Positions 1-8,565 of a stretch of 64,000 bases of DNA are shown here, piece by piece. The notes beneath the pieces are model-generated. The model saw nothing but the letters and a program-made list of their open reading frames with translations, was not told where the DNA came from and did not search any database. Location of the stretch: NCBI GenBank assembly GCA_004563195.1, contig SFTJ01000002.1, forward strand, positions 48,449 to 112,448, in the 5' to 3' direction. Position 1 is the first letter of the stretch; each line of letters begins with the position of its first letter. This DNA comes from a bacterium (GTDB taxonomy: Bacteria; Bacteroidota; Bacteroidia; Bacteroidales; Muribaculaceae). The position numbers and the translations under genes were made by a program.

Positions 1-1
1 T

Positions 2-91
2 GCGAGGGGGATAATTAATGAATCCGGGATTGTTCACCTTCTGCGTTTATTTGTAAAAGAAGATTCCACTGTTATGAAAAAAAGCATCTAA
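2..91 (+). CDS. possible C-terminal end of a gene entering from the left edge
   Basis: One frame is open from base 2 to a TAA at 89-91 and would encode about 29 residues ending in MKKSI. No start codon is needed because the gene could begin outside the window. The piece is too short to recognise a family, and it could be chance. Confidence 0.2.
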   Translation, partial: ARGIINESGIVHLLRLFVKEDSTVMKKSI

Positions 92-176
92 AGATTTGAG
101 TTATGAAATGGGCATTTGCAATGCCTTAAAATCATATTACAAAGGGAGGAAGAATAATTGGAATAGTTTATTATCT

Positions 177-356
177 TGGGCAAAAAGTTTCAATTTTTTA
201 TAGTTTTTGCCCGGAATAATATGTTGTAATATCCAAAATATACGACTGTTACAACGATAGTACTACTCAAAATTCCATCAAAAAAAGTATGTCGTGTTTG
301 GTAAAAATGAGTAAAGAACTTGGGCATAAAATGCGATTTTTTGTCAGTTTTTGCCC
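177..356. repeat. two 36-bp direct repeats, each with inverted ends
   Basis: The segments 177-212 and 321-356 are the same length, start with TGGGC and end with AGTTTTTGCCC or CAGTTTTTGCCC, with a T-rich middle. In each copy the ends are complementary (GGGCAAAAA/TTTTTGCCC in the first, CTTGGGCA/TGCCCAAG around the second), so each can form a hairpin. The copies start 144 bp apart, just upstream of a transposase remnant. Their function is unknown; they could be protein-binding sites or debris of a small mobile element. Confidence 0.45.
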
Positions 357-408
357 AAGATACTGCATCGTAGCCTTGGATATAGAACCTGCTTCTTTAG
401 GTAATGAA

Positions 409-654
409 ATAAAAAACAAGATGAAGAACTCGCTAATGAGCATCTCCGACAAGGTGCTGCTCAGAAAACGAGCCATAATAGAGACCATCAACGATGAACT
501 CAAGAACATGGCACTAGTGGAGCACTTAAGGCACCGATTGTTTCATAATTTCGTCAGCAACCTCATGTCTGGCCTCGCAGCCTATTGCTTTTTCCCTAAT
601 AAACCAATGCTCCAGATAGAGCGAGAAATAGATAACCAACTCGCTATCTTTTAG
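409..654 (+). pseudogene. IS982-family transposase, C-terminal remnant
   Basis: About 80 residues match from memory the conserved C-terminal part of IS982-family DDE transposases. Recognisable blocks are NSLMSISDKVLLRKRAII, ETINDELKN, EHLRHRLFHNF and the ending NQLAIF, which corresponds to the usual NQLSLF. Everything upstream of about residue I41 of the open frame does not look like transposase, so the N-terminal two thirds, including most of the catalytic domain, is missing. Sequence just after the stop (TCGTTGAACTCACGTTA) resembles an insertion-sequence end. This is a dead element left by partial deletion. Confidence 0.7.
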
Positions 655-674
655 TTATTTTCGTTGAACTCACG

Positions 675-2048
675 TTATTTAAGTACAATCCAAGTCCCAT
701 CATTATCCTTGCCTTCACGCTTCAAAACACCTTTCTTTTGTAATGCAGAAAGGTCACGTTCGATAGTGCGTTGGCTCACCGACAATGTCTCCGACATTTG
801 CTTGCCGGTGATTGTCGGAAACTCTTTAATGAGATTGAGGATTTTCTGCTGGCGCTCAGTGAGTTTCGTCTCCGACACATCTCCGTCATGGTCTCCGACA
901 TTTGAGGTGCCGGTGGAGGCAAAGATGAGGGTCTGGAATTGGGTTTGGGTTGATTTGAATTTTGGCTTCAGTTCATCCATGTACCCATCCAATGCCTTAG
1001 TCTCATTGCAGATGCGTGTAAGTCCGCTACCTCGTTTCTCCATGTAGTCAAGTTGAGCCATCACATTCGCAAGGATAGGATTGCGTCTTTCGGAAGAAAC
1101 GTCTGCGATGTCTAAGTCCTGTATCAACATGCCATTGTACATTCCTCCAGGGGATGTAACGGTGAGTCGGTCATCGTAGATGTCAAGATGTACCTCGCCA
1201 CCCATAACGGTATAGTCGCGATGGATGAAATGGTTTACCATAGCTTCAAGAACTGCACGTTCTGCATACTCGGGTTTGTTCTTTCGTCCATCGGGTAGTT
1301 TCTCCCAGCCTTTCTTTGTGTTGGATTTCACAAAGTTCATGGCTTCGCGAAGAAGCATGAGGACATTGCCTGTAAACTCTGCATCGTTGATGGCATCGCC
1401 CTTTTCTGTTCCGTCCCAACGTGTGCAGTATAGGCGAGATTGCCACAATGGGCAGTCATCGGCAAACAGTGCGCCGGCATTCGTAAGGTTCCCTGTAACA
1501 GTTACCAGTCCAAACGATAATAGATACTTCTTGTCCCATTCTTGTTTGGTGCGGTCTTTGAATGTGTTCGCTAATATCGTGAAAGCATTGTCTTCAACCT
1601 TATAATCTGTGTGAAGGGAATCGTAGGTTTTATTGGAACCTTTCAGCACCAAGCGTACCATTTGCTCTGCCGTGGCAGGAAGGCTCTCATCACCAATACG
1701 GACAAGGGCAATGCGCTGACCATCACCAACATAGTAATATGGTGTGTAATGCCCTGCATTGACTTTGAGTTGCAAGATGTGTAAACCATCTACCTCACGA
1801 GGAATCATTTCCACCTCTGGCAGAGGATCCATATAATCTCGAATCTTACTACTGATAGCTTCGCATACATGCTGCACATCATCAAGACCTTTGACCATAC
1901 CATCATTATCTATGCCAAAGAAAAGAGAACCACCCAAGCCGTTGGCAAAAGCACTTACACTCTTCAACCAACTCTTAGGTTTCTTTTCTTCGAGCATCAC
2001 CTTGAAGTCATATGCGGTACATTCTGCTATCAGTCTCTTTAATTCCAT
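675..2048 (-). CDS. AlbA/Schlafen-type ATP-binding transcriptional regulator
   Basis: This 457-aa protein has the layout of a common bacterial regulator family. The N-terminal AlbA_2 (Schlafen-like) domain is at about residues 10-130, with KSVSAFANGLGGSLFFGID as its hallmark. A HATPase-like domain follows at about 260-350 (VNHFIHRDYTVMGG and MEKRGSGLTRI). The C-terminal winged helix at about 400-455 contains SVSQRTIERDLSALQKKG. Such proteins are thought to act as DNA-binding regulators, often beside mobile or defence genes; the target here is unknown. The gene stands alone, and a TAnnTTTGC promoter element lies about 25 bp before the start. It lies outside the defence island. Confidence 0.85.
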   Translation of the reverse strand: MELKRLIAECTAYDFKVMLEEKKPKSWLKSVSAFANGLGGSLFFGIDNDGMVKGLDDVQHVCEAISSKIRDYMDPLPEVEMIPREVDGLHILQLKVNAGHYTPYYYVGDGQRIALVRIGDESLPATAEQMVRLVLKGSNKTYDSLHTDYKVEDNAFTILANTFKDRTKQEWDKKYLLSFGLVTVTGNLTNAGALFADDCPLWQSRLYCTRWDGTEKGDAINDAEFTGNVLMLLREAMNFVKSNTKKGWEKLPDGRKNKPEYAERAVLEAMVNHFIHRDYTVMGGEVHLDIYDDRLTVTSPGGMYNGMLIQDLDIADVSSERRNPILANVMAQLDYMEKRGSGLTRICNETKALDGYMDELKPKFKSTQTQFQTLIFASTGTSNVGDHDGDVSETKLTERQQKILNLIKEFPTITGKQMSETLSVSQRTIERDLSALQKKGVLKREGKDNDGTWIVLK

Positions 2049-2071
2049 TCTATATTAGTTATGTCTTATCT

Positions 2072-2081
2072 TGCAAAGGTA
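2072..2081 (-). promoter_or_regulatory. Bacteroidetes -7 promoter element for the AlbA-type regulator
   Basis: On the minus strand the sequence reads TACCTTTGCA, matching the TAnnTTTG element. It sits about 25 bp upstream of the ATG at 2048. A clear -33 TTTG is not obvious. Confidence 0.6.
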
Positions 2082-2165
2082 CATTTTTTCTGTGAATTTA
2101 TACGGACCATGGACGCTTTTTTTGATTATCGTCATTAGAGTGGGGCGCAGTTGTGTGTGCGCTTT

Positions 2166-2271
2166 AATCAGCATCGCCGAAGCGGATTGGCATCCGTGAT
2201 TGCTGATTGAAATTACACGATTCCTATTGGCGGAATAGTAGCAAAATGGGATGCACCAAGAAGTACATCCC
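2166..2271 (-). terminator. two inverted repeats after the LRR gene fragment
   Basis: An 8-bp inverted repeat (AATCAGCA at 2166-2173 with TGCTGATT at 2201-2208) and a 6-bp one (GGGATG at 2248-2253 with CATCCC at 2266-2271) lie between the end of the LRR gene piece and the promoter of the upstream regulator. They are placed to end minus-strand transcription, but neither has a strong T-run, so the terminator call is tentative. I see no gene in 2082-2323. Confidence 0.35.
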
Positions 2272-2323
2272 GTTAGTTTAGGTGATTTGCACCGATATTT
2301 TTTGTTGCAGATGATTGATATGC

Positions 2324-3147
2324 TTATTTCGCAATTGCAACTTTTTTCACGGTAGACCCTACGCGGACGATGTAGATTCCGGCAGCCAGTTCGGGCAGAT
2401 TGTCAGCCGAGCCGCTGTAAACTGCCGCACCGTTGGTGCCAAACACTTCCACCTTGGTATCGCCTGTACCGTTAACTACAGTCTTGCCGCCCTCAACGCC
2501 GATGGTCACGCCGCCCTCAGCCTCGATTTCTTCAATGCCAGAAGGTGTGTATTCTTTAATATTGAAGAAATTCCTCCATGGATCGTATTGCTCGTAAAGA
2601 GCTTTAGTACCGGTTGGAACATAAAGAGCGCCATATTGCATAATTTTATCCGAGAATGGCTGTTGATCGAACGATAGCGTTTCGTCTGACGGGTTATTCC
2701 ACTCAACATACACTTGTAATTTATCATTGCACGCAAAAGCACTCGGGCCAATGCATTTTACAGTTTTAGGGATAGTTATTTTAGTAATCCCGCTGCAACT
2801 AGAGAATGCTTCTCTGCCAATTGATGTCACCGAGGAGGGAATTGTCACCGAAGCAAGTCTGACGCAATCACTGAATGCGCAATTGCCAATCTCAGTCACA
2901 GAGTTGGGTATTGTGACCGAGGTAAGGCCGTAGCAGAAGTCGAATGCATAACCAGAAATACAAGTAGTCCCATCTTTAATGGAAATTGATGTATTATCTG
3001 GCATTGTTCCTTTGTATTCATACAGCACTTTGCCAATATACACTAATCCGTCCGGCTGATTGTTGTACCATGGTGTGCCAAAAAATGCATTTCCGCCAAT
3101 CGAAGTCACTGAGTTTGGTATTGTAATTGAAGATAGTCTGCTGCAAT
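2324..3147 (-). pseudogene. BspA-like leucine-rich repeat surface protein, C-terminal half cut off by the island
   Basis: The frame encodes BspA/TpLRR-type repeats of the form LTSVTIPNSVTEIGNCAFSD, then a C-terminal segment (from about GIEEIEAEGGV to VKKVAIAK) typical of a Por-type secretion sorting tail. No signal peptide or ATG is present. The repeat frame continues upstream of the first possible GTG start (3107-3109) and is lost at about 3144, where island DNA begins. The missing N-terminal half is at 31957-32894 on the same strand. Joining the two at the shared CAAT gives an unbroken repeat (FRNC-SRLSS). Such proteins are secreted or cell-surface repeat proteins; this copy is probably not made in working form. 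Confidence 0.8.
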
Positions 3148-3156
3148 ACGCGTATT
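3144..3156. other. left junction of the island with a palindrome
   Basis: CAAT at 3144-3147 is the base string shared with the right junction. It overlaps a perfect 12-bp palindrome, AATACGCGTATT (3145-3156). This is the point where the LRR homology stops. The short shared core with non-identical flanks fits Bacteroidales tyrosine-integrase elements. The 3157-3458 stretch inside the island is AT-rich and I see no gene in it. Confidence 0.6.
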
Positions 3157-3458
3157 TGTATATAACTGTGTATCAATGCCTTCCAAGCTAAACGGTAGAA
3201 AAGTGACGAGGAAATATATGAGGGTTGCGGAAAAGATCAAGATTTAACGTTTTTAACTTTTTAAAACCACAAAAAGTATGACAATGTGTAGATTATAATC
3301 TGTCATGATTACTTACATCTTTCAACTTTAAGTGTTATATGTATTTAACGACTCTTTGGTTACAATAACAATTTATAAATTTGGCATTCCTTCGATATAA
3401 TCATCTTTGTATGTAACTTCAAAACGGTAAATCCTCATCACTCTCCGTTTTGTTAGGT

Positions 3459-3695
3459 TCAATATCCGTGTTCTCTATCACGGTTTTCTTTTGCTGTATT
3501 CTCTATCTCTTTCAACACGTCGTTTATTTGTGCCTGTTCTTCCTTAGAGATGCTTTCATCATAATCGCAGTCAAGTGCTTCGCCAGCCAAGAGTGCTTTG
3601 ATCATCTCAATATATGAGAATTGCGCCTCTGCGGTGCCCTTGAACATGGTCACCGACACATCTCCGTTTTCGTTCTTTTTGAATACCAGTTTCAT
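3459..3695 (-). CDS. small acidic protein after the PHP-ATPase gene
   Basis: This 78-aa protein starts five bases after the stop of the PHP-domain ATPase gene, so it is probably translated from the same transcript. It is acidic, with one segment (FSYIEMIKALLAGEALDCDY) that looks like an amphipathic helix, and no signal peptide. I do not recognise a family. Its position suggests a small accessory or regulatory partner of the two ATPases upstream, but that is only inferred from context. Confidence 0.65.
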   Translation of the reverse strand: MKLVFKKNENGDVSVTMFKGTAEAQFSYIEMIKALLAGEALDCDYDESISKEEQAQINDVLKEIENTAKENRDREHGY

Positions 3696-3700
3696 ATCGC

Positions 3701-6001
3701 TTAATTGAACTTTTTCAGGTTATACTTCTTTACTCTTTTCTTGATCGATGCCTTGCCACCGTCGGTCTGGTCTGCTATAAGGTCCAGAATCTTCTCTTTC
3801 CCAATTTGACCTTCTAGCGAGGCTGAACGGATTGTGATTTTCTTCCCGTCGTTCTTGCAGAGCACAATGGTCTGTGCATCAGCCATCATCGGAATGGTAG
3901 CGTTATGGCTTACCAATATCACTTGCTTCCTGTACTTTACCTTTTTGATGGTCTGCACTAACGCCTCATTGATATACTTCACAGCCAGGTTGTCTTCCGG
4001 CTGATCAATGATGATAGGTGAATTGCCACCATCATAGCCAAGTATCAAATCCAGCAGGATAGCCGACTTCCAGCCGGGACTCATCTCATAGAAATTCCTA
4101 CCGTCCGAAGACACAATCTTATATGACGTATGGTCGTTTTTCCGCAGGTATTCATAGATATAGTCGCCTAATTCCCTATATGAGTTCACCCTCGGACGCT
4201 GTTTGAACTTAGTTTGGTACATATTCTCCGGCATTACATCGTCCATATTCCTGAAGTGGTGGTTCAGATACTTGTTCAGCACCTCCATCAGTACTTCTTC
4301 GTTAAACTTGAACGTGTTTTCTATGTACAGCGTGTGCCCAGTTGCCTTTACCTCCTTGGTGGTAAACGACCTATTCATCTCGGTCAGTTTCACTTTCTGC
4401 TCAGCAAAACTGCGGCTGTATTTCACGTAGTCACGGAGATACCGTATCAGATTCCTGCGGTTTTGCAAGTTACTCTGGTTCTGTCCCTGTCTTGTTTGCA
4501 GTTCTTCGTCCTTCTCATCCTTGCGCGTCGCTATCAGTGCGGCCACATTCTCAAATAGCTCAGCACCCCTTCTAGCCTTGGCGAGTTCCTTCAGTATAGT
4601 CTCTACCTCCTTGCTGATATTGCCTGAAAACGGATTCTCGTTTACAAACTCTTCTAGCCCCACCAAATTTTCGACATCGGTATTGTACTCTTCCTCCGGG
4701 TAGGCGCATTTCTCCTCTTCATCATCCTTGGGCATCAATGGCTGAAAGATGTTTCCCTCCACTTTACCTTTCATAATCAGTTTGCCGGGGTGTGGAATGT
4801 CCTTCAGCCAACGCTCAATCTTCTCAATGTTTTCCACGCAGAGTAGCATCTCGTCCACTATGCGTTTCAGATCTGCCAGCGTTTTGCTGATTTGTCGCTT
4901 CACGTTGTCATCGCTCGGAAATGCTTTCTTTAGGATGGGAATCTCGTCTATCGAGGCCTCATCATTCCTATTCACTAAATCTGCTATAAAGTTCTGATGA
5001 ATGTAGTAGGGGTGAATTTCCGATGGATTCTTTACGTCTATGTTCTCCACTTTGAACTTCGCATATTCCGAATGTTGTAAATCCTGTTCAAAGAACTTGT
5101 TCACCGAGTCCACAAACAGCGTTTTGCCCGAGGACGAGCCACCTATCACCACATTGAGTCCTTCTGTCAGCTCCACGTCAATGTCTATCAGCTCGTTTGA
5201 CAGCTTCACCTTACCTATGTGGTCGCATTGTATCTGTGGCTTCTCCTTCTGGTAAAACAGTCTCGAACTCTCAGAGAGTGACAGCCTCACACCGTCGTAT
5301 GTCGGTTCAGCCATCATCCACGTAGGCACGAAAGGCGAAGCCTCACTTGATTTCGGTTCCGGGTAGCGGCTGGGAACATAGTTGTCCGAGCAGGTCAGCA
5401 GGTTCACAAACTCCGCTATGCCTAGTTTGGCAAAATACTCTCGTGTAGCTTCCAGTCCCTTGTCTTCACGCGCAGTAAAGCCGTCAAACTGGTTGTAGTA
5501 GATACTGCGGCTGATGGCGTTATCCACATGTTCACCCTCATGCAGCGAGTAGTTGAACTGTCCGTGCTTTTGCCCTGCGTGTGGAAGCAGCATAAACTCA
5601 AATGGATCGAAGGCATTGATTACCTTCTGTATGTCGGGTATCGACTGGTCAGTTTTGCATGGCAGTTTGTTTGTGTACAGTTTGTCCAAGATGTCGTTCA
5701 GTGCTTTAATATTCTCCTCTGTCACATCCAGATTGAAATAAATGTGGCAGTGGAATGCCTCTACGTCATCATGGTTCTTGATGTGTAGTTCTGCGCCCAA
5801 CAGCAGGTTCACCCCGACTGCCTTGGCAGCTAGGTATGCTTCCTTGTTGATGGTGTTGTGGTCGGTGAAACTTATCAGGAACGGTTCGTCGCTGTTGTAC
5901 TCCTTAATCTTCCTCACCAGCGTCGCAACATCATAGTCCGTAGAACGGTTGTTCGCATCGGGATAGGTGTGGATATGTAAGTCAATATACACTGGCTGCA
6001 T
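3701..6001 (-). CDS. PHP-domain phosphoesterase fused to an SMC/ABC-type ATPase, Ppl-like defence protein
   Basis: In this 766-aa protein the N-terminal PHP domain (about 1-250) has D7-x-H9-x-H11, SFTDHNT at 44-50, GAELHI near 70 and a downstream HAG motif. These are the metal ligands of polymerase/histidinol-phosphatase phosphoesterases. The rest is an ABC/SMC-like ATPase with Walker A GGSSSGKTLF near 290, a charged helical middle, Walker B PIIIDQPEDNL near 663 and an H-loop VSHNAT. This architecture matches what I know of Ppl, a single-gene anti-phage protein. A nucleic acid is the likely target of the PHP domain, but that is inference. The gene follows the AAA ATPase by 18 bp and precedes the 78-aa gene, forming a three-gene unit. 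Confidence 0.75.
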   Translation of the reverse strand: MQPVYIDLHIHTYPDANNRSTDYDVATLVRKIKEYNSDEPFLISFTDHNTINKEAYLAAKAVGVNLLLGAELHIKNHDDVEAFHCHIYFNLDVTEENIKALNDILDKLYTNKLPCKTDQSIPDIQKVINAFDPFEFMLLPHAGQKHGQFNYSLHEGEHVDNAISRSIYYNQFDGFTAREDKGLEATREYFAKLGIAEFVNLLTCSDNYVPSRYPEPKSSEASPFVPTWMMAEPTYDGVRLSLSESSRLFYQKEKPQIQCDHIGKVKLSNELIDIDVELTEGLNVVIGGSSSGKTLFVDSVNKFFEQDLQHSEYAKFKVENIDVKNPSEIHPYYIHQNFIADLVNRNDEASIDEIPILKKAFPSDDNVKRQISKTLADLKRIVDEMLLCVENIEKIERWLKDIPHPGKLIMKGKVEGNIFQPLMPKDDEEEKCAYPEEEYNTDVENLVGLEEFVNENPFSGNISKEVETILKELAKARRGAELFENVAALIATRKDEKDEELQTRQGQNQSNLQNRRNLIRYLRDYVKYSRSFAEQKVKLTEMNRSFTTKEVKATGHTLYIENTFKFNEEVLMEVLNKYLNHHFRNMDDVMPENMYQTKFKQRPRVNSYRELGDYIYEYLRKNDHTSYKIVSSDGRNFYEMSPGWKSAILLDLILGYDGGNSPIIIDQPEDNLAVKYINEALVQTIKKVKYRKQVILVSHNATIPMMADAQTIVLCKNDGKKITIRSASLEGQIGKEKILDLIADQTDGGKASIKKRVKKYNLKKFN

Positions 6002-6019
6002 GGTTTTCGCCTCCTTTCT

Positions 6020-7318
6020 CTATTCGTTACAACCTTTAAATTCTTCTTCAAAGTAAGGAATAGCCCCATACTTCCCTTCCAGATAATTCTTCTCGTAGTT
6101 GCTGTCTGTTCTAGGTTTTGCACCATTGCCTAACGTTATACTCATCATCGGGGTTAGTTTCGTGGAATAGTGCGTTTTTGCCGTCTTTTCCACGAAAACC
6201 ACCTGATCTCTCCTCAACAGTTTCTTCGACAGCATATTTGTGTCATGCGTAGTGAATATCAACTGTGCTCCGTGAGGGTTTGTCTCTGCACAGTTGAAAA
6301 GCCGAACGATGCGACGCGACAATAGTGGATGCAGTTGCGCATCCAACTCGTCAACAAACAGTGACTTCCCCTGCCGTAAGGTGTCAACAATAGGCCCGGC
6401 AAGATTAAACAGTTTTCTCGTGCCGTCCGACTCTCTTTCATCTATGTCAAAGTCCACCACCCCCACTACTTCACCATTTACGTTTATTTTACTGTGCTTG
6501 GCATAGGCAACAATGGGCGGATGTTCTTTCAGCGAGGCCACTATTTCCGCAGGTAGTCCTTTGGGCAACATCTTTTCGTCAATGAACTCTTGTTCGGTGG
6601 TCACTTCGCGGAAGCCCACGTCCATACCGCTGATAAAGTCCAGAATCTCGTCCTTGTAGTCAGTCCTGGTATGCAGCATCTCCTTTGTATAGCGTGAGAA
6701 ATCGCTGTCGCGCAAACCAGAAATCACATTGGGCTTGGTTCTGAACCACTCTATCACCCTTTTCGATATTTCCCCACCCAGCTGTGCCGCAAGCGAGATG
6801 AACAGTCTGTTGTTATTCAGGGGGATTGTTCGTTCTTTTATGGCCAGCCCTTCAGGATAGTTCTGTTCGTCTATCTCTATCATATCGGGAGTCCGCCTCA
6901 TCAACGTTTTCAGAGATCGCTTGGGAAATTTCGCTATCAGCCATTCCTCTTCTATCCGTTGCGCGGTATAGCTGAATCCGTAGGTAAACTTGTCGGTGCC
7001 GTCCACAAACGACATTTCAAATCGCGTTGGCCCCGCTTCCTTGTCCGATAGCAAAAAGGCATCATACGGTAGCGTTTCGTTATCGTTCAGCCTCACCGAA
7101 TGGATAATGATACTCCGCATTCTGCCAACGGCCTTGAAAACGTTCGACTTACCGCTAGAGTTGGCTCCATAAAAGGCCTTGGCGTTAAGTACGCGAGTGT
7201 TTGCAACAGTGGTGAAGCCTCTGTTGTCCATGTCTTTGATGCCCGTATCAGCCTCAAATGATAGTTTGATCTCTTCGTCTATCGAACGGTAATTCTCTGC
7301 GGTAAAGCTCGTTATCAT
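6020..7318 (-). CDS. RloA/AbiL-like AAA (AAA_15/AAA_21) ATPase
   Basis: This 432-aa protein has an N-terminal SMC-like lobe (SFTAENYRSI), Walker A YGANSSGKSNV at 50-60, a large insert, Walker B KSLFVDELDAQLHP near 323 and a switch region IFTTHDTNML. The ending NYLEGKYGAIPYFEE is typical of the RloA/AbiLi family. Such ATPases usually sit beside a TOPRIM or RloB nuclease and act in abortive infection. Here the partner is instead the PHP-SMC protein 18 bp downstream. It has its own upstream promoter element. A role in phage defence is inferred from family and context. Confidence 0.8.
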   Translation of the reverse strand: MITSFTAENYRSIDEEIKLSFEADTGIKDMDNRGFTTVANTRVLNAKAFYGANSSGKSNVFKAVGRMRSIIIHSVRLNDNETLPYDAFLLSDKEAGPTRFEMSFVDGTDKFTYGFSYTAQRIEEEWLIAKFPKRSLKTLMRRTPDMIEIDEQNYPEGLAIKERTIPLNNNRLFISLAAQLGGEISKRVIEWFRTKPNVISGLRDSDFSRYTKEMLHTRTDYKDEILDFISGMDVGFREVTTEQEFIDEKMLPKGLPAEIVASLKEHPPIVAYAKHSKINVNGEVVGVVDFDIDERESDGTRKLFNLAGPIVDTLRQGKSLFVDELDAQLHPLLSRRIVRLFNCAETNPHGAQLIFTTHDTNMLSKKLLRRDQVVFVEKTAKTHYSTKLTPMMSITLGNGAKPRTDSNYEKNYLEGKYGAIPYFEEEFKGCNE

Positions 7319-7351
7319 AACTCAATTTTGTGGTTACTGCTCAATTTTGGC

Positions 7352-7361
7352 TGCAAATATA
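7352..7361 (-). promoter_or_regulatory. -7 promoter element for the ATPase/PHP unit
   Basis: The minus strand reads TATATTTGCA about 35 bp before the ATG at 7318, a good match to TAnnTTTG. It would start transcription of the ATPase, PHP and 78-aa genes. Confidence 0.55.
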
Positions 7362-7537
7362 CGAATTTAATTTGTAATAATAGTCCATTTTGAGAAAAAT
7401 CTTCAGTTTGTGCCATTTTGTCAGAAAACAAAATGTCAGTCTGACAGTGTCAGTCATAACTATGAAAACAAAGTGTAAATTTTGAATTATGCGAAATATT
7501 AGCTAATTGTAGGCGTAGAAAATAAAAAGATTGATAA

Positions 7538-7675
7538 ATATTTGAGGTTTTTACTCAAAAAACAAGATTTGGCACATTTGTTGTACTTGATACCGATGGC
7601 GGTCCATCGTTCCTGAGCATCGAAACCACCCGCTGGAGTAAAGCTCTGCTGTACTGTTCAGACAACAGGAACTAA
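7538..7675 (+). other. possible gene remnant before the HNH gene
   Basis: An open stretch of 45 codons without an ATG runs up to a TAA at 7673-7675. It reads in part GTFVVLDTDGGPSFLSI and ETTRWSKALLYCSDNRN, which looks coding-like. It could be the tail of a decayed gene. The rest of 7362-7688 is AT-rich and holds no gene I can support. Confidence 0.25.
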
Positions 7676-7688
7676 ATCCAATAACACA

Positions 7689-7988
7689 ATGGCAGACTTC
7701 AGTGAGGAAACAAAACTTGCTGTCTGGAAGAAGGCACAAATAGTCAGTAACAATGACCCTGATGTGTGGCGTAAAGACCAGTGTGGTGCCTGGATTGGTT
7801 GGAAATACTATGGTGACAGAACCAGTCAATATGGATGGGAGATAGATCACATTACTCCCGTTTCCAAGGGTGGTTCTGATAACCTGTCCAACCTTCGGCC
7901 ACTTCAGTGGAAGAACAATGCCTCCAGACAAGACGACCGTTTGTGCTGCAAAATCACTTCTCGGGGGGACCATAACGTAGAGAAGTAA
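7689..7988 (+). CDS. small HNH endonuclease
   Basis: This 99-aa protein is essentially a bare HNH nuclease domain. It contains WEIDHITPVSKGGSDNLSNL and then LRPLQWKNNASRQ, the His-rich beta-beta-alpha metal core with the usual following Asn residues. It has no DNA-recognition domain. It reads opposite to both defence units and sits between them, followed by a DUF2188 gene. Together they could be a small nuclease-containing pair, but no partnership is proven. Confidence 0.75.
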   Translation: MADFSEETKLAVWKKAQIVSNNDPDVWRKDQCGAWIGWKYYGDRTSQYGWEIDHITPVSKGGSDNLSNLRPLQWKNNASRQDDRLCCKITSRGDHNVEK

Positions 7989-8084
7989 TCGTCAAGCGGT
8001 TGGCATGGTATGCAACGCCTAAAGTGCTCCGTAGCGGAATCGGAAGGCCACCGCATTGTTTTTCACAATTTAACCCCAACTGTT

Positions 8085-8321
8085 ATGAGGAAAGAGATAC
8101 ACATTGTTTCTAATCCAAACAGAGGAGGTTGGGATGCGAAAAAGCCAAACGCAGACAGGGCTTCAAAGCACTTTGATACGAAGAAAGAAGCAATGGAGTG
8201 GAGTCGCGATCTGGCAAAGAGGGAAGGGCTAGAACTTATCCCTCACGGCACAGATGGTAAGATTCAAAATCCCAACAGCTATGAAAATGACCCATGTCCA
8301 CCCAAGGACACCAGGCATTAA
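8085..8321 (+). CDS. DUF2188 domain protein
   Basis: This 78-aa protein has the DUF2188 pattern: a short strand (HIVSNPNRGGWDAKK) followed by the helix FDTKKEAMEWSRDLAKREG and the loop ELIPHGTDGKI. I chose the ATG at 8085 because the domain begins at MRKEIHIVS; an in-frame start at 8010 would add 25 unrelated residues. DUF2188 proteins are small, common and of unknown function. It lies about 100 bp downstream of the HNH gene and is followed by a strong terminator. Confidence 0.7.
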   Translation: MRKEIHIVSNPNRGGWDAKKPNADRASKHFDTKKEAMEWSRDLAKREGLELIPHGTDGKIQNPNSYENDPCPPKDTRH

Positions 8322-8340
8322 GCATTGCTCTTCATGGAGA

Positions 8341-8374
8341 TAGCAGGCCTTTGAAACGGCCTGCTATTTTTTTT
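8341..8374 (+). terminator. intrinsic terminator after the HNH/DUF2188 pair
   Basis: A perfect 9-bp stem (TAGCAGGCC with GGCCTGCTA) with an 8-nt loop is followed by a run of eight T. It ends plus-strand transcription. Confidence 0.9.
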
Positions 8375-8381
8375 CTAAGTG

Positions 8382-8564
8382 TTAGCTTTTTTGCTCAATG
8401 CTCTTCAAAAGAGATTTCTTTATCAATATTTCACTGGAGAAAAAGCCATCAATAATTCCTGGCTTCAAACACTCTTTAGCTTCTGCCAGTTCTTCTTCTG
8501 TCAAATCTTCGACAGTGAGTCCCCAGGGCTTTAGTTTTTTGTTTATTCTTTCGTTGATGGTCAT
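8382..8564 (-). CDS. 60-aa protein at the end of the BREX-like operon
   Basis: The ATG follows the stop of the SprT-like gene after one base (TAG-T-ATG), so the two are almost certainly translated together. The protein begins with a helical stretch rich in charged residues (LTEEELAEAKECL). I do not recognise a family. It is the last gene before the convergent HNH/DUF2188 pair and may be a small accessory protein. Confidence 0.55.
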   Translation of the reverse strand: MTINERINKKLKPWGLTVEDLTEEELAEAKECLKPGIIDGFFSSEILIKKSLLKSIEQKS

Positions 8565-8565
8565 A

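Noticed and set aside
177..356. CRISPR array
   Set aside because: Only two imperfect 36-bp repeats, 144 bp apart, without cas genes.
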